From assembly GCA_004843345.1 (NCBI GenBank), contig CP039460.1:1845001-1909000 (forward strand): 64,000 nucleotides of DNA, in the 5' to 3' direction. Source of the DNA: Acetobacteraceae bacterium. Lineage in GTDB: Bacteria; Pseudomonadota; Alphaproteobacteria; Acetobacterales; Acetobacteraceae. Position 1 is the stretch's first letter; every line of letters starts with the position of its first letter. Below the pieces are notes generated by a model that saw only the letters and a program-made list of their open reading frames with translations, made no database searches and was not told the DNA's origin. This document shows positions 9,731 to 18,129 of this stretch, piece after piece. Both the position numbers and the translations under genes were made by a program.

Positions 9731-10750
9731 ATGGAATCACGTTTTGATACGATAGATCCCCAAGCAATGGATTTGCCTGAAATAAGGGCAGAGGCGGCGT
9801 TGCGTCCGCAAACTCTACAAGAATTTGTCGGACAAAAGATTGCCTGCGAGAATTTACAGATTTTTGTTGAAGCGGCTAAAGAGCGTGGGGAGGCCTTGGA
9901 TCATGTTCTTTTACATGGTCCGCCAGGCTTGGGAAAAACGACTTTGGCGCAAATTGTTGCAAAGGAACTTGGCGTTGGATTCCGCTCAACATCTGGACCT
10001 GTGATACAGCGTGCGGGGGACTTAGCAGCTATTTTAACGAATTTACAGCCACATGATGTCTTATTTATTGATGAAATTCATCGCCTTCAGCCAGCGATTG
10101 AAGAAGTGCTTTATCCCGCCATGGAGGATTTTCAGCTAGACCTCGTGATTGGAACAGGTCCTGGTGCGCATTCTGTAAAAATTGATTTACCGCCATTTAC
10201 TTTGGTTGGTGCAACGACAAGATCAGGTTTGCTTGCAACGCCTTTTAGAGATCGTTTTGGGATTCCTGTAAGGTTAGAGTTTTATAAAGTGCCAGATCTT
10301 ACAATGATTGTGATGGCGAATGCTAAAAAAACAGGTATGAATTTGGAGCCAGAGGGAGCTTTGGAAATTGCGCGCCGCTCTCGGGGGACGCCAAGAATTG
10401 CAGGACGTCTTTTACGCAGAGTCCGTGATTTTGCAGATGTGGCAGGCCATGAATCAGTTGAAAAGGACATTGCAGATCGGGCATTGACTCGATTAGGGGT
10501 TGATAAGAATGGTTTAGATGCCATGGATTTGCGTTACTTGCGCAGGATCGCTACTTTTCATGGAGGTGGTCCCGTAGGAATCGAAACCTTGGCGGCTGCT
10601 TTGGCAGAAGGGCGCGATACGCTAGAAGAAGTTGTCGAGCCTTATTTGATCCAAGAAGGCTTGCTTGTGCGGACAGCAAAAGGTCGAATGCTTGGTGATG
10701 GAACTTGGAAAATTTTAGGGATTATTCCGCCTCAGAAGGGTCTTAACTAA
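9731..10750 (+). CDS. ruvB: Holliday junction helicase RuvB
   Basis: AAA+ motor of branch migration, 339 residues. Walker A is [14 protein letters not shown] (about residue 60), Walker B is [10 protein letters not shown] (about 110), sensor 1 is [10 protein letters not shown] (about 155). An arginine finger region, FRDRFGI, follows. The C-terminal winged helix ends near [10 protein letters not shown]. The ATG directly follows the ruvA stop, and the stop shares a base with the start of the next gene, so ruvC-A-B and the thioesterase form one tightly coupled transcription unit. Confidence 0.97.
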   Translation: MESRFDTIDPQAMDLPEIRAEAALRPQTLQEFVGQKIACENLQIFVEAAKERGEALDHVLLHGPPGLGKTTLAQIVAKELGVGFRSTSGPVIQRAGDLAAILTNLQPHDVLFIDEIHRLQPAIEEVLYPAMEDFQLDLVIGTGPGAHSVKIDLPPFTLVGATTRSGLLATPFRDRFGIPVRLEFYKVPDLTMIVMANAKKTGMNLEPEGALEIARRSRGTPRIAGRLLRRVRDFADVAGHESVEKDIADRALTRLGVDKNGLDAMDLRYLRRIATFHGGGPVGIETLAAALAEGRDTLEEVVEPYLIQEGLLVRTAKGRMLGDGTWKILGIIPPQKGLN

Positions 10751-11232
10751 TGAAAACAGAAAATTTTCGCTTTCGTATTTATTATGAAGATACTGATGCC
10801 GGCGGTATCGTATATCATGCACGTTATCTTGTTTTTGCGGAGCGTGCTCGTGGAGAGACTCTGCGTATGGCAGGTTTTCCTCCGAAAGAACTTGCAGAAA
10901 ACCGTCATATTGGTTTTGTCGTCCGGCAGCTTGATATTCGCTATTATGATCCGATGGAGTTGGATGATGAAGGAGAAGTCCGCAATCGGATGATTGAGGA
11001 AAAGGCGATGCGGGTCATTGTTGAACAGGAAGTTTTTAACCTTACAAAGAACAAAGTGGCAGCAAAATTAAAAGTTGAACTTGTTTTGATTGACTGTAAA
11101 ACATTACGCCTCTGTACAAAACCGCCAGAAGATTTGAGAATGGCTTTGCGCTCTGTTTGGAACGGCGAATATCCTCCAGAAGAATTGCAAAAACAAATTA
11201 AAGAGAATAACCGATTAGCAGCTTTGAGCTGA
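10750..11232 (+). CDS. ybgC: Tol-Pal associated acyl-CoA thioesterase YbgC
   Basis: Hotdog-fold 4-hydroxybenzoyl-CoA type thioesterase of 160 residues. The signature YYEDTDAGGIVYHARYL near the N-terminus contains the catalytic Asp of the family. YbgC proteins hydrolyse short acyl-CoA or acyl-ACP and associate with phospholipid enzymes at the inner membrane. It is the usual first gene of tol-pal operons and links the ruv genes to tolQ here. Its start overlaps the ruvB stop by one base. Confidence 0.92.
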   Translation: MKTENFRFRIYYEDTDAGGIVYHARYLVFAERARGETLRMAGFPPKELAENRHIGFVVRQLDIRYYDPMELDDEGEVRNRMIEEKAMRVIVEQEVFNLTKNKVAAKLKVELVLIDCKTLRLCTKPPEDLRMALRSVWNGEYPPEELQKQIKENNRLAALS

Positions 11233-11280
11233 GTGTGTCGGGTGATTTAATAGAGAAGAGTGGGAATTTAAGGAGAAAAC

Positions 11281-12000
11281 GTGGATCAAGTTAATCAAGC
11301 AGTTTTAGGATCGGGCGGTTTATCCCCTTTTGTCCTTTTTATGCATGCCTCTTTGGCTGTCAAATTGGTTATGGCGACTTTATTGCTTTTTAGCGTTATT
11401 GTTTGGGCAATTGTTTTCCAAAAATCTCTATTGCTTATGCGTGTGAATAAAGAGGCGAGTCTGTTTGAAGAAAAATTTTGGTCAGGCGCTTCTTTGGATC
11501 AGCTTTATGAAGAGGAAGGTAGCCATCCAGCTCATCCTCTCGCCGCCATTTTTTCTGCCGCAATGGGCGAGTGGCGCCGTTCTTCAAGAATTGCTGGGAT
11601 TAAAATGTCTTCAACGACAGTGCGCGAGCGTATAGAGCAAGCTATTTCAGTGACAATCAATAGGGAAACAGAAAGATTAGGTCGGAATATGGTCTTTTTG
11701 GCAACGGTTGGTCCTGTTGCGCCTTTTATTGGATTGTTTGGAACGGTTTGGGGAATTATGGTTTCCTTCCAAGCTATTGGGCAGATGCACAGTACAAATC
11801 TTTCTGTTGTGGCACCTGGGATTTCCGAAGCTCTTTTTGCGACGGCAATCGGACTCATTACAGCTATTCCTGCCTATATGGCGTATAATTTTTTCAGTGC
11901 AGGACTTTCTGATTTTGAAGAAAGAATGGATGCATTCGGAACAGAATTCGCAGCGATTTTGTCAAGACAGGCAGAAGAACCAAAATCCAGCAAATTATAA
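11281..12000 (+). CDS. tolQ: Tol-Pal system proton channel subunit TolQ
   Basis: Inner-membrane protein of the MotA/TolQ/ExbB family, 239 residues. It forms with TolR the proton-driven motor that energises TolA during outer-membrane constriction. A first membrane helix lies at about residues 25-45, and two more lie at about 138-160 and 175-195 (FLATVGPVAPFIGLFGTVWGIM and the ALFATAIGL block). The start is a GTG with a strong AAGGAG site 6 bases upstream. It is 17 bases ahead of tolR. Confidence 0.95.
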   Translation: MDQVNQAVLGSGGLSPFVLFMHASLAVKLVMATLLLFSVIVWAIVFQKSLLLMRVNKEASLFEEKFWSGASLDQLYEEEGSHPAHPLAAIFSAAMGEWRRSSRIAGIKMSSTTVRERIEQAISVTINRETERLGRNMVFLATVGPVAPFIGLFGTVWGIMVSFQAIGQMHSTNLSVVAPGISEALFATAIGLITAIPAYMAYNFFSAGLSDFEERMDAFGTEFAAILSRQAEEPKSSKL

Positions 12001-12017
12001 AAGGTGGATTTTAAAAA

Positions 12018-12437
12018 ATGGCCATTCGGAAATCACGCAGTAAAAAGAAAAAATTTGAAACAGCTATCAATGTGACACCTTTAGTGGATGTCATGCTGGT
12101 TTTGCTGATCATCTTTATGGTGACAGCGCCTATGATGACAACAGGGGTTAATGTTGATCTGCCAAAAGCAAGTGCAACACCTGTGAACACAGATTCTAAG
12201 CCCATTACGGTTTCTTTGAAAAATGATGGATCGGTTTTTGTGGGGGATAATGCCGTTACCTTAGAAGCGCTTGTGCCTGCTTTGCAGCAAGCGTCTAATG
12301 GAGATTCTGCCCACCGTATTTTTGTGAGAGCAGATGCGCATATTGATTATGGGCAAGTGATGCAATTGATGGGAAAAGTGACCTCCGCAGGGTTCTCACA
12401 TGTTGCTCTCTTGGCGCAGCAGCCACCATCATCATAA
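12018..12437 (+). CDS. tolR: Tol-Pal system protein TolR
   Basis: ExbD/TolR family protein of 139 residues with one N-terminal membrane helix (about 20-42). The conserved LVDVMLVLLIIFMV holds the essential membrane aspartate (VDVM) used in the proton path with TolQ. A periplasmic domain follows. An AAGGTGG site lies 11 bases before the ATG. Its place between tolQ and tolA is canonical. Confidence 0.95.
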   Translation: MAIRKSRSKKKKFETAINVTPLVDVMLVLLIIFMVTAPMMTTGVNVDLPKASATPVNTDSKPITVSLKNDGSVFVGDNAVTLEALVPALQQASNGDSAHRIFVRADAHIDYGQVMQLMGKVTSAGFSHVALLAQQPPSS

Positions 12438-12459
12438 GTTAGGGAAGTGAGCTGATTAA

Positions 12460-13443
12460 ATGGCAGAAGATGAGGGAAATGAACGCATTCGTGAATCTTG
12501 GGGAGGGGGTCTCTTTTTCTCCTTCCTTCTTCATGGATCTATTTTTTTAACATTTCTTTCGCTTGGACTTTCTTTTGTACATCCAGAAGAAGATCCGCCA
12601 CAGCCTGTTGAGATGGTTTTTGATGACGGACATGCTAAGACAACAGCAGTGAAGTCAGACGTGGTGAAAAATACGCCAGAACCACCATCTGAAAAAGATA
12701 TAGAAGCGCCGCATTCTCCGGTTCCACCGACAGAGAAACCTCCTGAGCCACCGCCACCTTCGACACCACCGCCGCCGCCATCTCCAATGTCGCCTGATGC
12801 AAAGGAGCGTCCATCTGATCAGAAAAAAATGGAAGTCACGCCTGAGAAGGATGAGCTTGCAGCGACAGAATCTCCAAAAAAGGTTGAGGAAAAACAGGAA
12901 GAGGCTGCTGTAAAAGGGCCAAAAACAAAATCAGATCAGCCCCCGGTTAAAGCTCCGCCTTCTGAAACCAAACAGACAAAAGTAGCCTCTAAAATGGCTT
13001 CGGACAGCCATTCTTTGCTGGCGGCAATTGAGAATTTTAAATCTCAAGAAAAACAGAAAAAACCTCCTAAAGCGCATCCAAATCCGACACCAGGCGGAAC
13101 GACTAAAGGTGGTGGAAATCCAGATGGAGATACAATGGCATTGACTTCTGGAGAGCAAAAAGCGATGGGAGCTTCTGTTCGCCGTTGTTATGAACAGGAT
13201 ACTGGGACGAGAGGTTATCAGACTTTTCAAGCTCATTTGAGTATCACTACAGATGAGGAAGGAGTCGTTCGTCTCGTTGAGTTTGAACCTGAAACGCAAG
13301 CAAAAATGGATGAAGACCCCACATATCGTGCCTTTGCGGAGCGTGCTAGGGATGCTGTACTGAGTCCAACTTGTGCAAAATTGCCACTTCCTCAACGTAT
13401 GTTAGGAGAAGAACATGTTTTTAAATTTCTCTTCCGCCCATAA
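12460..13443 (+). CDS. tolA: Cell envelope protein TolA
   Basis: A 327-residue protein with the TolA layout: a short cytoplasmic lead, one membrane helix at about residues 20-42 (LLHGSIFLTFLSLGL), and a long low-complexity middle. That middle starts rich in Pro (about 50-125) and becomes Lys/Glu-rich (about 125-200). A compact C-terminal domain (about 225-327) with two cysteines (RRCYEQD and PTCAKLPLP) follows and would contact TolB and Pal. Sequence conservation is low outside the ends, as is normal for TolA; the call rests on architecture and position between tolR and tolB. Confidence 0.88.
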   Translation: MAEDEGNERIRESWGGGLFFSFLLHGSIFLTFLSLGLSFVHPEEDPPQPVEMVFDDGHAKTTAVKSDVVKNTPEPPSEKDIEAPHSPVPPTEKPPEPPPPSTPPPPPSPMSPDAKERPSDQKKMEVTPEKDELAATESPKKVEEKQEEAAVKGPKTKSDQPPVKAPPSETKQTKVASKMASDSHSLLAAIENFKSQEKQKKPPKAHPNPTPGGTTKGGGNPDGDTMALTSGEQKAMGASVRRCYEQDTGTRGYQTFQAHLSITTDEEGVVRLVEFEPETQAKMDEDPTYRAFAERARDAVLSPTCAKLPLPQRMLGEEHVFKFLFRP

Positions 13444-13535
13444 TTATCAGAATTTTAAGATTCACTTTTTTGCTCTGAACGTGCTAGAGCAGAAAGGTGT
13501 CGTTAATAGCCGAAGAAGCTAGTCGGAGTATATCA

Positions 13536-14912
13536 ATGGATTTTTCCTCTTTTTCCCATTCACCTATCGTGTCTCGTTTGCCACGTCGTAAATTTGTTGG
13601 TTCTTTAGGTATTGCGGGGATTATGGCAAGCCCTTTAACCGCTTTGGCTGCAAAGGGGGCAGGGGCTTCAAAAAAAGAAGAGCCGGCCGCTGAAATTACG
13701 GTTGATCAAGCAAGACAAGCCCCTATTCCTTTGGTTTTGACCGATTTTGGTTCTCCTGAAGGGCAGAAGATATCCGCAGTTATTGCTTCGGATTTGGCTT
13801 CAACTGGTTTGTTCCGTGTTGTGAGCGGTGGTTTTCTGCCTTCTGATGTCGCACCTGATTTTGTTTCTATGAAGCGCCGTGGTGTGCGTGCCATTGTTAC
13901 GGGGAAGTTGACAACAAAAGGAGATGAATTTGTTGTCGAAATGCGTTTATGGGATGCGCCAGCTGGTATTCAGACGGAAGGCGTTTCTTATCAGGCCTCT
14001 TTGAAAAGTCCTCGCCGTATTGCACATACAATTGCGGATGCTATCTATAAGCGTCTTCTTGGAGAATCAGGATATTTTGACACACGTATTGCTTATATTG
14101 CTCTGACAGGCCCACGACACAAGCAAGTGACACGCCTTGCTGTTGTGGATTACGATGGTGCTAATCAATATTTCCTTACAGATGGCAGTAGTTTGACGTT
14201 AGAGCCAAGATTTAATCCTGTAAAAGATGAGATTGCCTTTTTGTCTTATGCTGGAGAACGGCCTCGCGTTTATTTATATGATCTTCGCAAGGGCGAGCAG
14301 AGAGTGTTGGGTGAATTTAGTGGCATGTCTTATGCGCCACGTTATGCGCCGGATGGAAAATCGCTTGTGTTGGCTGAAACAACACGTTCAGGTGGATCCG
14401 ATATGTATATCGTTGACCTTGCAACCAAGGAAAAGCGTCGTTTGACGCATGCTCCAGGTGTCATTGATACGAGCCCGTGTTTCAGTCCTGATGGAAAAAG
14501 GATTGTCTTTAACTCTGATCGGGGTGGATCACCACAACTCTATATCATGAATGTTGATGGCGGCGAAGCAAAGCGTATTTCTTATGGAAATGGACGTTAC
14601 GGATCACCTGTTTGGTCTCCAACAGGTGATGTGATTGCCTTTACAAGAATTAATGGAAATGGTTTTTCGCTTGGGGTGATGTTTCCTGATGGGACAGGGG
14701 AGCGTATCTTAACAGAAGGCTTTACCGTGGAGGGGGCTAGTTTTTCACCAAATGGACGTGTTTTAACTTTCTGTAAACAAACAGCTGCGGGGGCACAAGG
14801 GGCAGGCTTTAATTCCCAAGTGGCAACGATTGATGTGACAGGCTATAATGAGCGTGTCGTTCCCACAACGACAATGGCCTCTAATCCTGATTGGTCACCA
14901 AGTCGGCATTAG
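13536..14912 (+). CDS. tolB: Tol-Pal system beta-propeller protein TolB (Tat-like signal)
   Basis: Periplasmic TolB, 458 residues from the chosen ATG, which has GGAG 7 bases upstream; an in-frame GTG at 13497 lacks such a site. The signal sequence has a twin-arginine pattern, PRRKFVG, followed by a weakly hydrophobic run and an Ala-rich cleavage region (LTALAA). The N-terminal domain (about 45-185) is followed by a WD40-like propeller with repeated blocks such as YAPDGKSL, FSPDGKRIVFNSDR and WSPTGDVIAF. TolB bridges Pal, TolA and outer-membrane lipoproteins. Confidence 0.92.
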   Translation: MDFSSFSHSPIVSRLPRRKFVGSLGIAGIMASPLTALAAKGAGASKKEEPAAEITVDQARQAPIPLVLTDFGSPEGQKISAVIASDLASTGLFRVVSGGFLPSDVAPDFVSMKRRGVRAIVTGKLTTKGDEFVVEMRLWDAPAGIQTEGVSYQASLKSPRRIAHTIADAIYKRLLGESGYFDTRIAYIALTGPRHKQVTRLAVVDYDGANQYFLTDGSSLTLEPRFNPVKDEIAFLSYAGERPRVYLYDLRKGEQRVLGEFSGMSYAPRYAPDGKSLVLAETTRSGGSDMYIVDLATKEKRRLTHAPGVIDTSPCFSPDGKRIVFNSDRGGSPQLYIMNVDGGEAKRISYGNGRYGSPVWSPTGDVIAFTRINGNGFSLGVMFPDGTGERILTEGFTVEGASFSPNGRVLTFCKQTAAGAQGAGFNSQVATIDVTGYNERVVPTTTMASNPDWSPSRH

Positions 14913-14954
14913 GCGCATTTTAGAGATACAGGAAGGTAACTTTCTGTTGTGAAG

Positions 14955-14997
14955 CCTTTAAAAAGCTTTATTTCCTTGACAGATAAAGCTTTAAAGG
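14955..14997 (+). repeat. Imperfect hairpin between tolB and pal
   Basis: CCTTTAAAAAGCTTTAT (14955-14971) can pair with ATAAAGCTTTAAAGG (14983-14997) with two bulged A. No T-run follows, so it is a weak terminator at best. It overlaps the -35 element of a candidate pal promoter, so it may instead modulate pal expression. Confidence 0.45.
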
Positions 14998-15005
14998 CCT
15001 TTTAT
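14976..15005 (+). promoter_or_regulatory. Candidate sigma-70 promoter for pal
   Basis: A perfect -35 box TTGACA (14976-14981) is followed after 18 bases by TTTTAT (15000-15005), a 4-of-6 match to the -10 consensus. It lies about 85 bases before the pal start and would let pal be expressed above the level of the tolQRAB transcript. Confidence 0.4.
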
Positions 15006-15090
15006 AAACGAGTGGAGTATGTTGCGTGAAAGCGACAGGAACTTCCACTTTTAGGGGCGTTTTTCGCCGAATTAGAACTAGGGTGAGTTC

Positions 15091-15606
15091 ATGAATTTTA
15101 AAGTTTTGGGCGCAACAGCGCTTTCAGTCCTTCTTGTTGGATGCTCTAGCCACCATCATCGCAAGGACATTGATTCTCAAGTCGTAACAGATGCTCCTGC
15201 CGCTTCCGCTGATGCTTCAGCTACAGATGCTGGCGAGGGTTCTCCTGTTCCTGGCTCTGAAGCTGACTTGGTCGCAACAGCTGGTGATCGTGTCTATTTT
15301 GCACTTAACCAGAATCGTTTAACCGATGCTGATAAAGTGACATTGGACAAGCAGGCTGCTTGGTTGTCTCAGTATCCAGATGCAAAAATCTTGATTGCTG
15401 GTAACTGCGATGACCGTGGTACTCAGGAATACAACTTGGCACTCGGTGCTCGCCGTGCAAATGCTGCACGTGACTACCTTGAAGCAAAAGGTGTAGATAG
15501 CGCACGTATCAATACTATTTCTTATGGTAAAGAGCGTCCAGCTGTTGATGGTGATACACCAGAGGCATGGTCCGCAAACAGAAACGCTATCACAAGCGTT
15601 CGTTAA
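15091..15606 (+). CDS. pal: Peptidoglycan-associated lipoprotein Pal
   Basis: Outer-membrane lipoprotein of 171 residues. The lipobox is LLVGC with lipidated Cys18 followed by SSHHH. A short Ala/Ser/Asp linker reaches residue 55 or so. The OmpA-like peptidoglycan-binding domain (about 65-171) shows YFALNQNRLT, NCDDRGTQEYNLALGARRANAARDYL and ISYGKERP. Pal holds the outer membrane to the wall and is a TolB partner. The C-terminus (NRNAITSVR) differs slightly from the more usual NRRAV ending. Confidence 0.94.
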   Translation: MNFKVLGATALSVLLVGCSSHHHRKDIDSQVVTDAPAASADASATDAGEGSPVPGSEADLVATAGDRVYFALNQNRLTDADKVTLDKQAAWLSQYPDAKILIAGNCDDRGTQEYNLALGARRANAARDYLEAKGVDSARINTISYGKERPAVDGDTPEAWSANRNAITSVR

Positions 15607-15632
15607 TTTTATTTGCTGAATAGAGGAAACCA

Positions 15633-16613
15633 ATGCCACATAAAAGTGACTCCTTTTTACGCCGTACGCTTTCTTTTACGGTGTTCGCTCTTCCTTTAAC
15701 GCTGTGTTTTGGGACAGTAGCTTTTGGGCAAGGGCAAGGGGATGGTTCCTCCGTTGCTGCGAATAACCAGCGTCTTACAGCAGAGCATGATTCTGCTGTA
15801 AGAGCTGCGGATTTGCCGCCTGTAAATGAGCAAAAAATTTCAGATGATACACCGTCACCTTCATCAGATTCTCCACCAGGAGTTGAACCTCCAGTTCTAG
15901 ATGGAAATAAGCGTCCAATCGCAATGACGCCTGCGGAAGAGTTAGCTGCCAAAAATCACACAACGACTAATAAAGGTGGGGCTTCCTTAAGCTCAGCCCC
16001 GAAGGGTGATATGCTTACCCGCTTGTTGGATCGTGTAAATGATCAAGAGGACCGTATTCGTACCTTGCAAGGATCTGTAGATGTTTTGCAGAAGCAGGTT
16101 GATACGATGCAGGCAGGTTTTGATAAGCGTCTTGGTGATCTTAAGTTTCAAATGACACATCAATCTAGCTCTTCAGATGCGTCTTCTCCTGCTCCAGCAC
16201 CAGCGCATGAGCCTTCAAAGGCTGCTGATGATAGTTTCGCAGGCCTGATGTCTTCTGCACGGCAAGCTAAGTCACAGAAAAATTATAAAAAAGCGGAAAC
16301 TTTATCTCGGCAGGCTTTGGATAAAGCGCCAGCAAAAGGTAAACTTGATGCTCAGTATCTTTTGGCGCAATCTTTAGCAGGGGAAAAAGTCTGGAGCAAA
16401 GCGGCAGTTGCTTATTATGATTCGTATAAGTTGTCGCCGAAATCTTCAGTTGCACCCCATGCGTTGTTTGGTACGGCGCAAGCAATGCATGCTTTAGGGG
16501 ATAAGCAAGCGGCCTGTGAGGCGCTTTCAAAGCTTACAAAGGAATTTCCAAACGCCGCCTCTTCCTTTAAAACAGAAGTTTCAAAAACACAGACACAATA
16601 CCAGTGTAGTTAA
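15633..16613 (+). CDS. cpoB: Cell division coordinator CpoB/YbgF
   Basis: Last gene of the Tol-Pal set, 326 residues, 26 bases after pal. A signal peptide of about 33 residues ends near VAFGQ. A Pro/Ser-rich stretch follows, then a short coiled coil at about 130-170 (LLDRVNDQEDRIRTLQ). The C-terminal region (about 205-326) has TPR-like repeats (KSQKNYKKAETLSRQAL, YYDSYKLSPKSS) and two cysteines. CpoB links peptidoglycan synthesis to Tol-driven outer-membrane constriction. A strong terminator follows the stop. Confidence 0.9.
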   Translation: MPHKSDSFLRRTLSFTVFALPLTLCFGTVAFGQGQGDGSSVAANNQRLTAEHDSAVRAADLPPVNEQKISDDTPSPSSDSPPGVEPPVLDGNKRPIAMTPAEELAAKNHTTTNKGGASLSSAPKGDMLTRLLDRVNDQEDRIRTLQGSVDVLQKQVDTMQAGFDKRLGDLKFQMTHQSSSSDASSPAPAPAHEPSKAADDSFAGLMSSARQAKSQKNYKKAETLSRQALDKAPAKGKLDAQYLLAQSLAGEKVWSKAAVAYYDSYKLSPKSSVAPHALFGTAQAMHALGDKQAACEALSKLTKEFPNAASSFKTEVSKTQTQYQCS

Positions 16614-16636
16614 GAGAGCTTTATCTTTTCTTTTTT

Positions 16637-16671
16637 ATGGGTGCTCTTCGCTGGAAGGCACCCATTTTTTA
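16637..16671 (+). terminator. Rho-independent terminator after cpoB
   Basis: ATGGGTGC (16637-16644) pairs perfectly with GCACCCAT (16658-16665) and a T-run follows (16665-16670). It closes the Tol-Pal transcription unit. Confidence 0.85.
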
Positions 16672-16741
16672 TTCTTAGTGTGGGATTTTTCTTATTCAGA
16701 GTCAGGATATTTCGCCTATTTCAGATTATGAGTTTTCTCGG

Positions 16742-17989
16742 ATGATGCGTCCTTGGAAGGCACTTATTTCAGCGGAAAAAGAACCGTTGTTGATTGGTGT
16801 TTCTGGAGGGGCAGATTCTATGGCGCTTGCTTATTTGGCTTCTCGCTGGACAGATGTTTTTGCGATTATTGTGGATCATGCGTTACGTAAAGAATCTATG
16901 GAAGAAGCGGCACTGACGGCAAGCCGTCTTTTACAGCTTGGAATTAAAAATAGAATCGTTCGGATGGATCCTCTTTTATACCCAAAAGGTGTAGGGAAGC
17001 AGGAGCGTGCCCGCTTTGCCCGTTTTGAAGTTTTTCATCATCTTGCCAAAGAGCTCAAGGCGGGTGTTATTGCTTTAGCGCATCATCAGGGAGATCAGGA
17101 TGAGACCGTTTACATGCGCTGGAAAGGGGAAAGTAGAAAATTTGGTTTGACGGGCATTGAGCCTCTGATGTCAAGAGGTGGCTTTTTGGTATTACATCCC
17201 TTGTTAACGGTTCCTAAAGCACGTTTGTGCAAGACTTTATCGGAAAAAGGTATTGAATGGTGTGAAGATCCTTCAAATCAAAGTCGTTCCTATGAACGGG
17301 TAAGAGTCAGGCAGGATATTTCTCCGCTTAAGCGCCAACAATCACGATGTCTCGCACAACTCGCGAAATGTAATGTGATATTTGATCGGTATATTTTGCT
17401 GGAGACATGGCAAAAATATTTTCGATGGCATGAAGAGGCGGGCTGGGTAGAAATTTCAGATCTATTTTTTTCTAACGTTCCTAGTCGTATTGCTATTTTG
17501 CTTTTAAGGTATGTTATTCAATTGATAACCGCAGGCCAGCATAAACCGTCTTTTAAGTCGACAGCTTCTCTTTATCTTGCAAGAAGTGGAACTTTGGGGG
17601 GCGTACAGCTTAAAAGAAAAACGAAACATTTTTTAAATTCTTCATATTCGTTTTTTATGGTGCGAGAAGTGCGAGATCTTCCTATTTTACCGTTATCAAG
17701 CCTTTATTCTAAAAATTATGAACAGTCTCATCTATGGGCGGGCACATGGTCTTGGACAGGTAATGTTTTGGAAGCGATAGATTTAGAAGTTCGACCATTA
17801 GCAGAGCTGAAAAGAAAAATTAGACAAAAAAAATTACCTTTTGAAGTCGCAAAGACCATGCCTTCATTATGGGAAAAAGATAAATTTTTAGGATGTCCAC
17901 TTTTAGAAGGTCTTCCAGAAGATTTTATAAAACAACCGTTTAAGTGGGAAGGAAGGGATTTTTTAGAGTTAATTGGACTGCGGAAATAG
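16742..17989 (+). CDS. tilS: tRNA(Ile)-lysidine synthetase TilS
   Basis: Converts C34 of tRNA-Ile(CAU) to lysidine so that it reads AUA. The PP-loop ATP motif SGGADSMALAY is at about residues 21-31 and the family histidines lie in IIVDHALR and ALAHHQGDQDE. The 415-residue product has a divergent C-terminal part. The frame stays open for 63 bases upstream of this ATG with plausible TilS N-terminal sequence (ISPISDYEFSR) but no standard start codon, so the true start may be upstream with an ATT, or a base may be missing in the T-run at 16686-16690. Confidence 0.88.
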   Translation: MMRPWKALISAEKEPLLIGVSGGADSMALAYLASRWTDVFAIIVDHALRKESMEEAALTASRLLQLGIKNRIVRMDPLLYPKGVGKQERARFARFEVFHHLAKELKAGVIALAHHQGDQDETVYMRWKGESRKFGLTGIEPLMSRGGFLVLHPLLTVPKARLCKTLSEKGIEWCEDPSNQSRSYERVRVRQDISPLKRQQSRCLAQLAKCNVIFDRYILLETWQKYFRWHEEAGWVEISDLFFSNVPSRIAILLLRYVIQLITAGQHKPSFKSTASLYLARSGTLGGVQLKRKTKHFLNSSYSFFMVREVRDLPILPLSSLYSKNYEQSHLWAGTWSWTGNVLEAIDLEVRPLAELKRKIRQKKLPFEVAKTMPSLWEKDKFLGCPLLEGLPEDFIKQPFKWEGRDFLELIGLRK

Positions 17990-18019
17990 GGAGCTTTGTA
18001 AAAGAATTCATCCCTTCTT

Positions 18020-18048
18020 CTTACTTTATCGCAGAACAACCCCTATAT
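18020..18048 (+). promoter_or_regulatory. Possible heat-shock (RpoH) promoter of ftsH
   Basis: CCCCTATAT (18040-18048) resembles the RpoH -10 element and lies 13 bases after CTTACTT (18020-18026), a weak -35. ftsH is a common RpoH target, and the site is 82 bases before its start. Suggestive only. Confidence 0.25.
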
Positions 18049-18129
18049 TGTCTTAGAAGAAGGTTTCCAAAGAGGAGTTCATTAGGGAGCTCCTAGAAGA
18101 TTGAATATTTTTGAATATATGAGTTTTAA

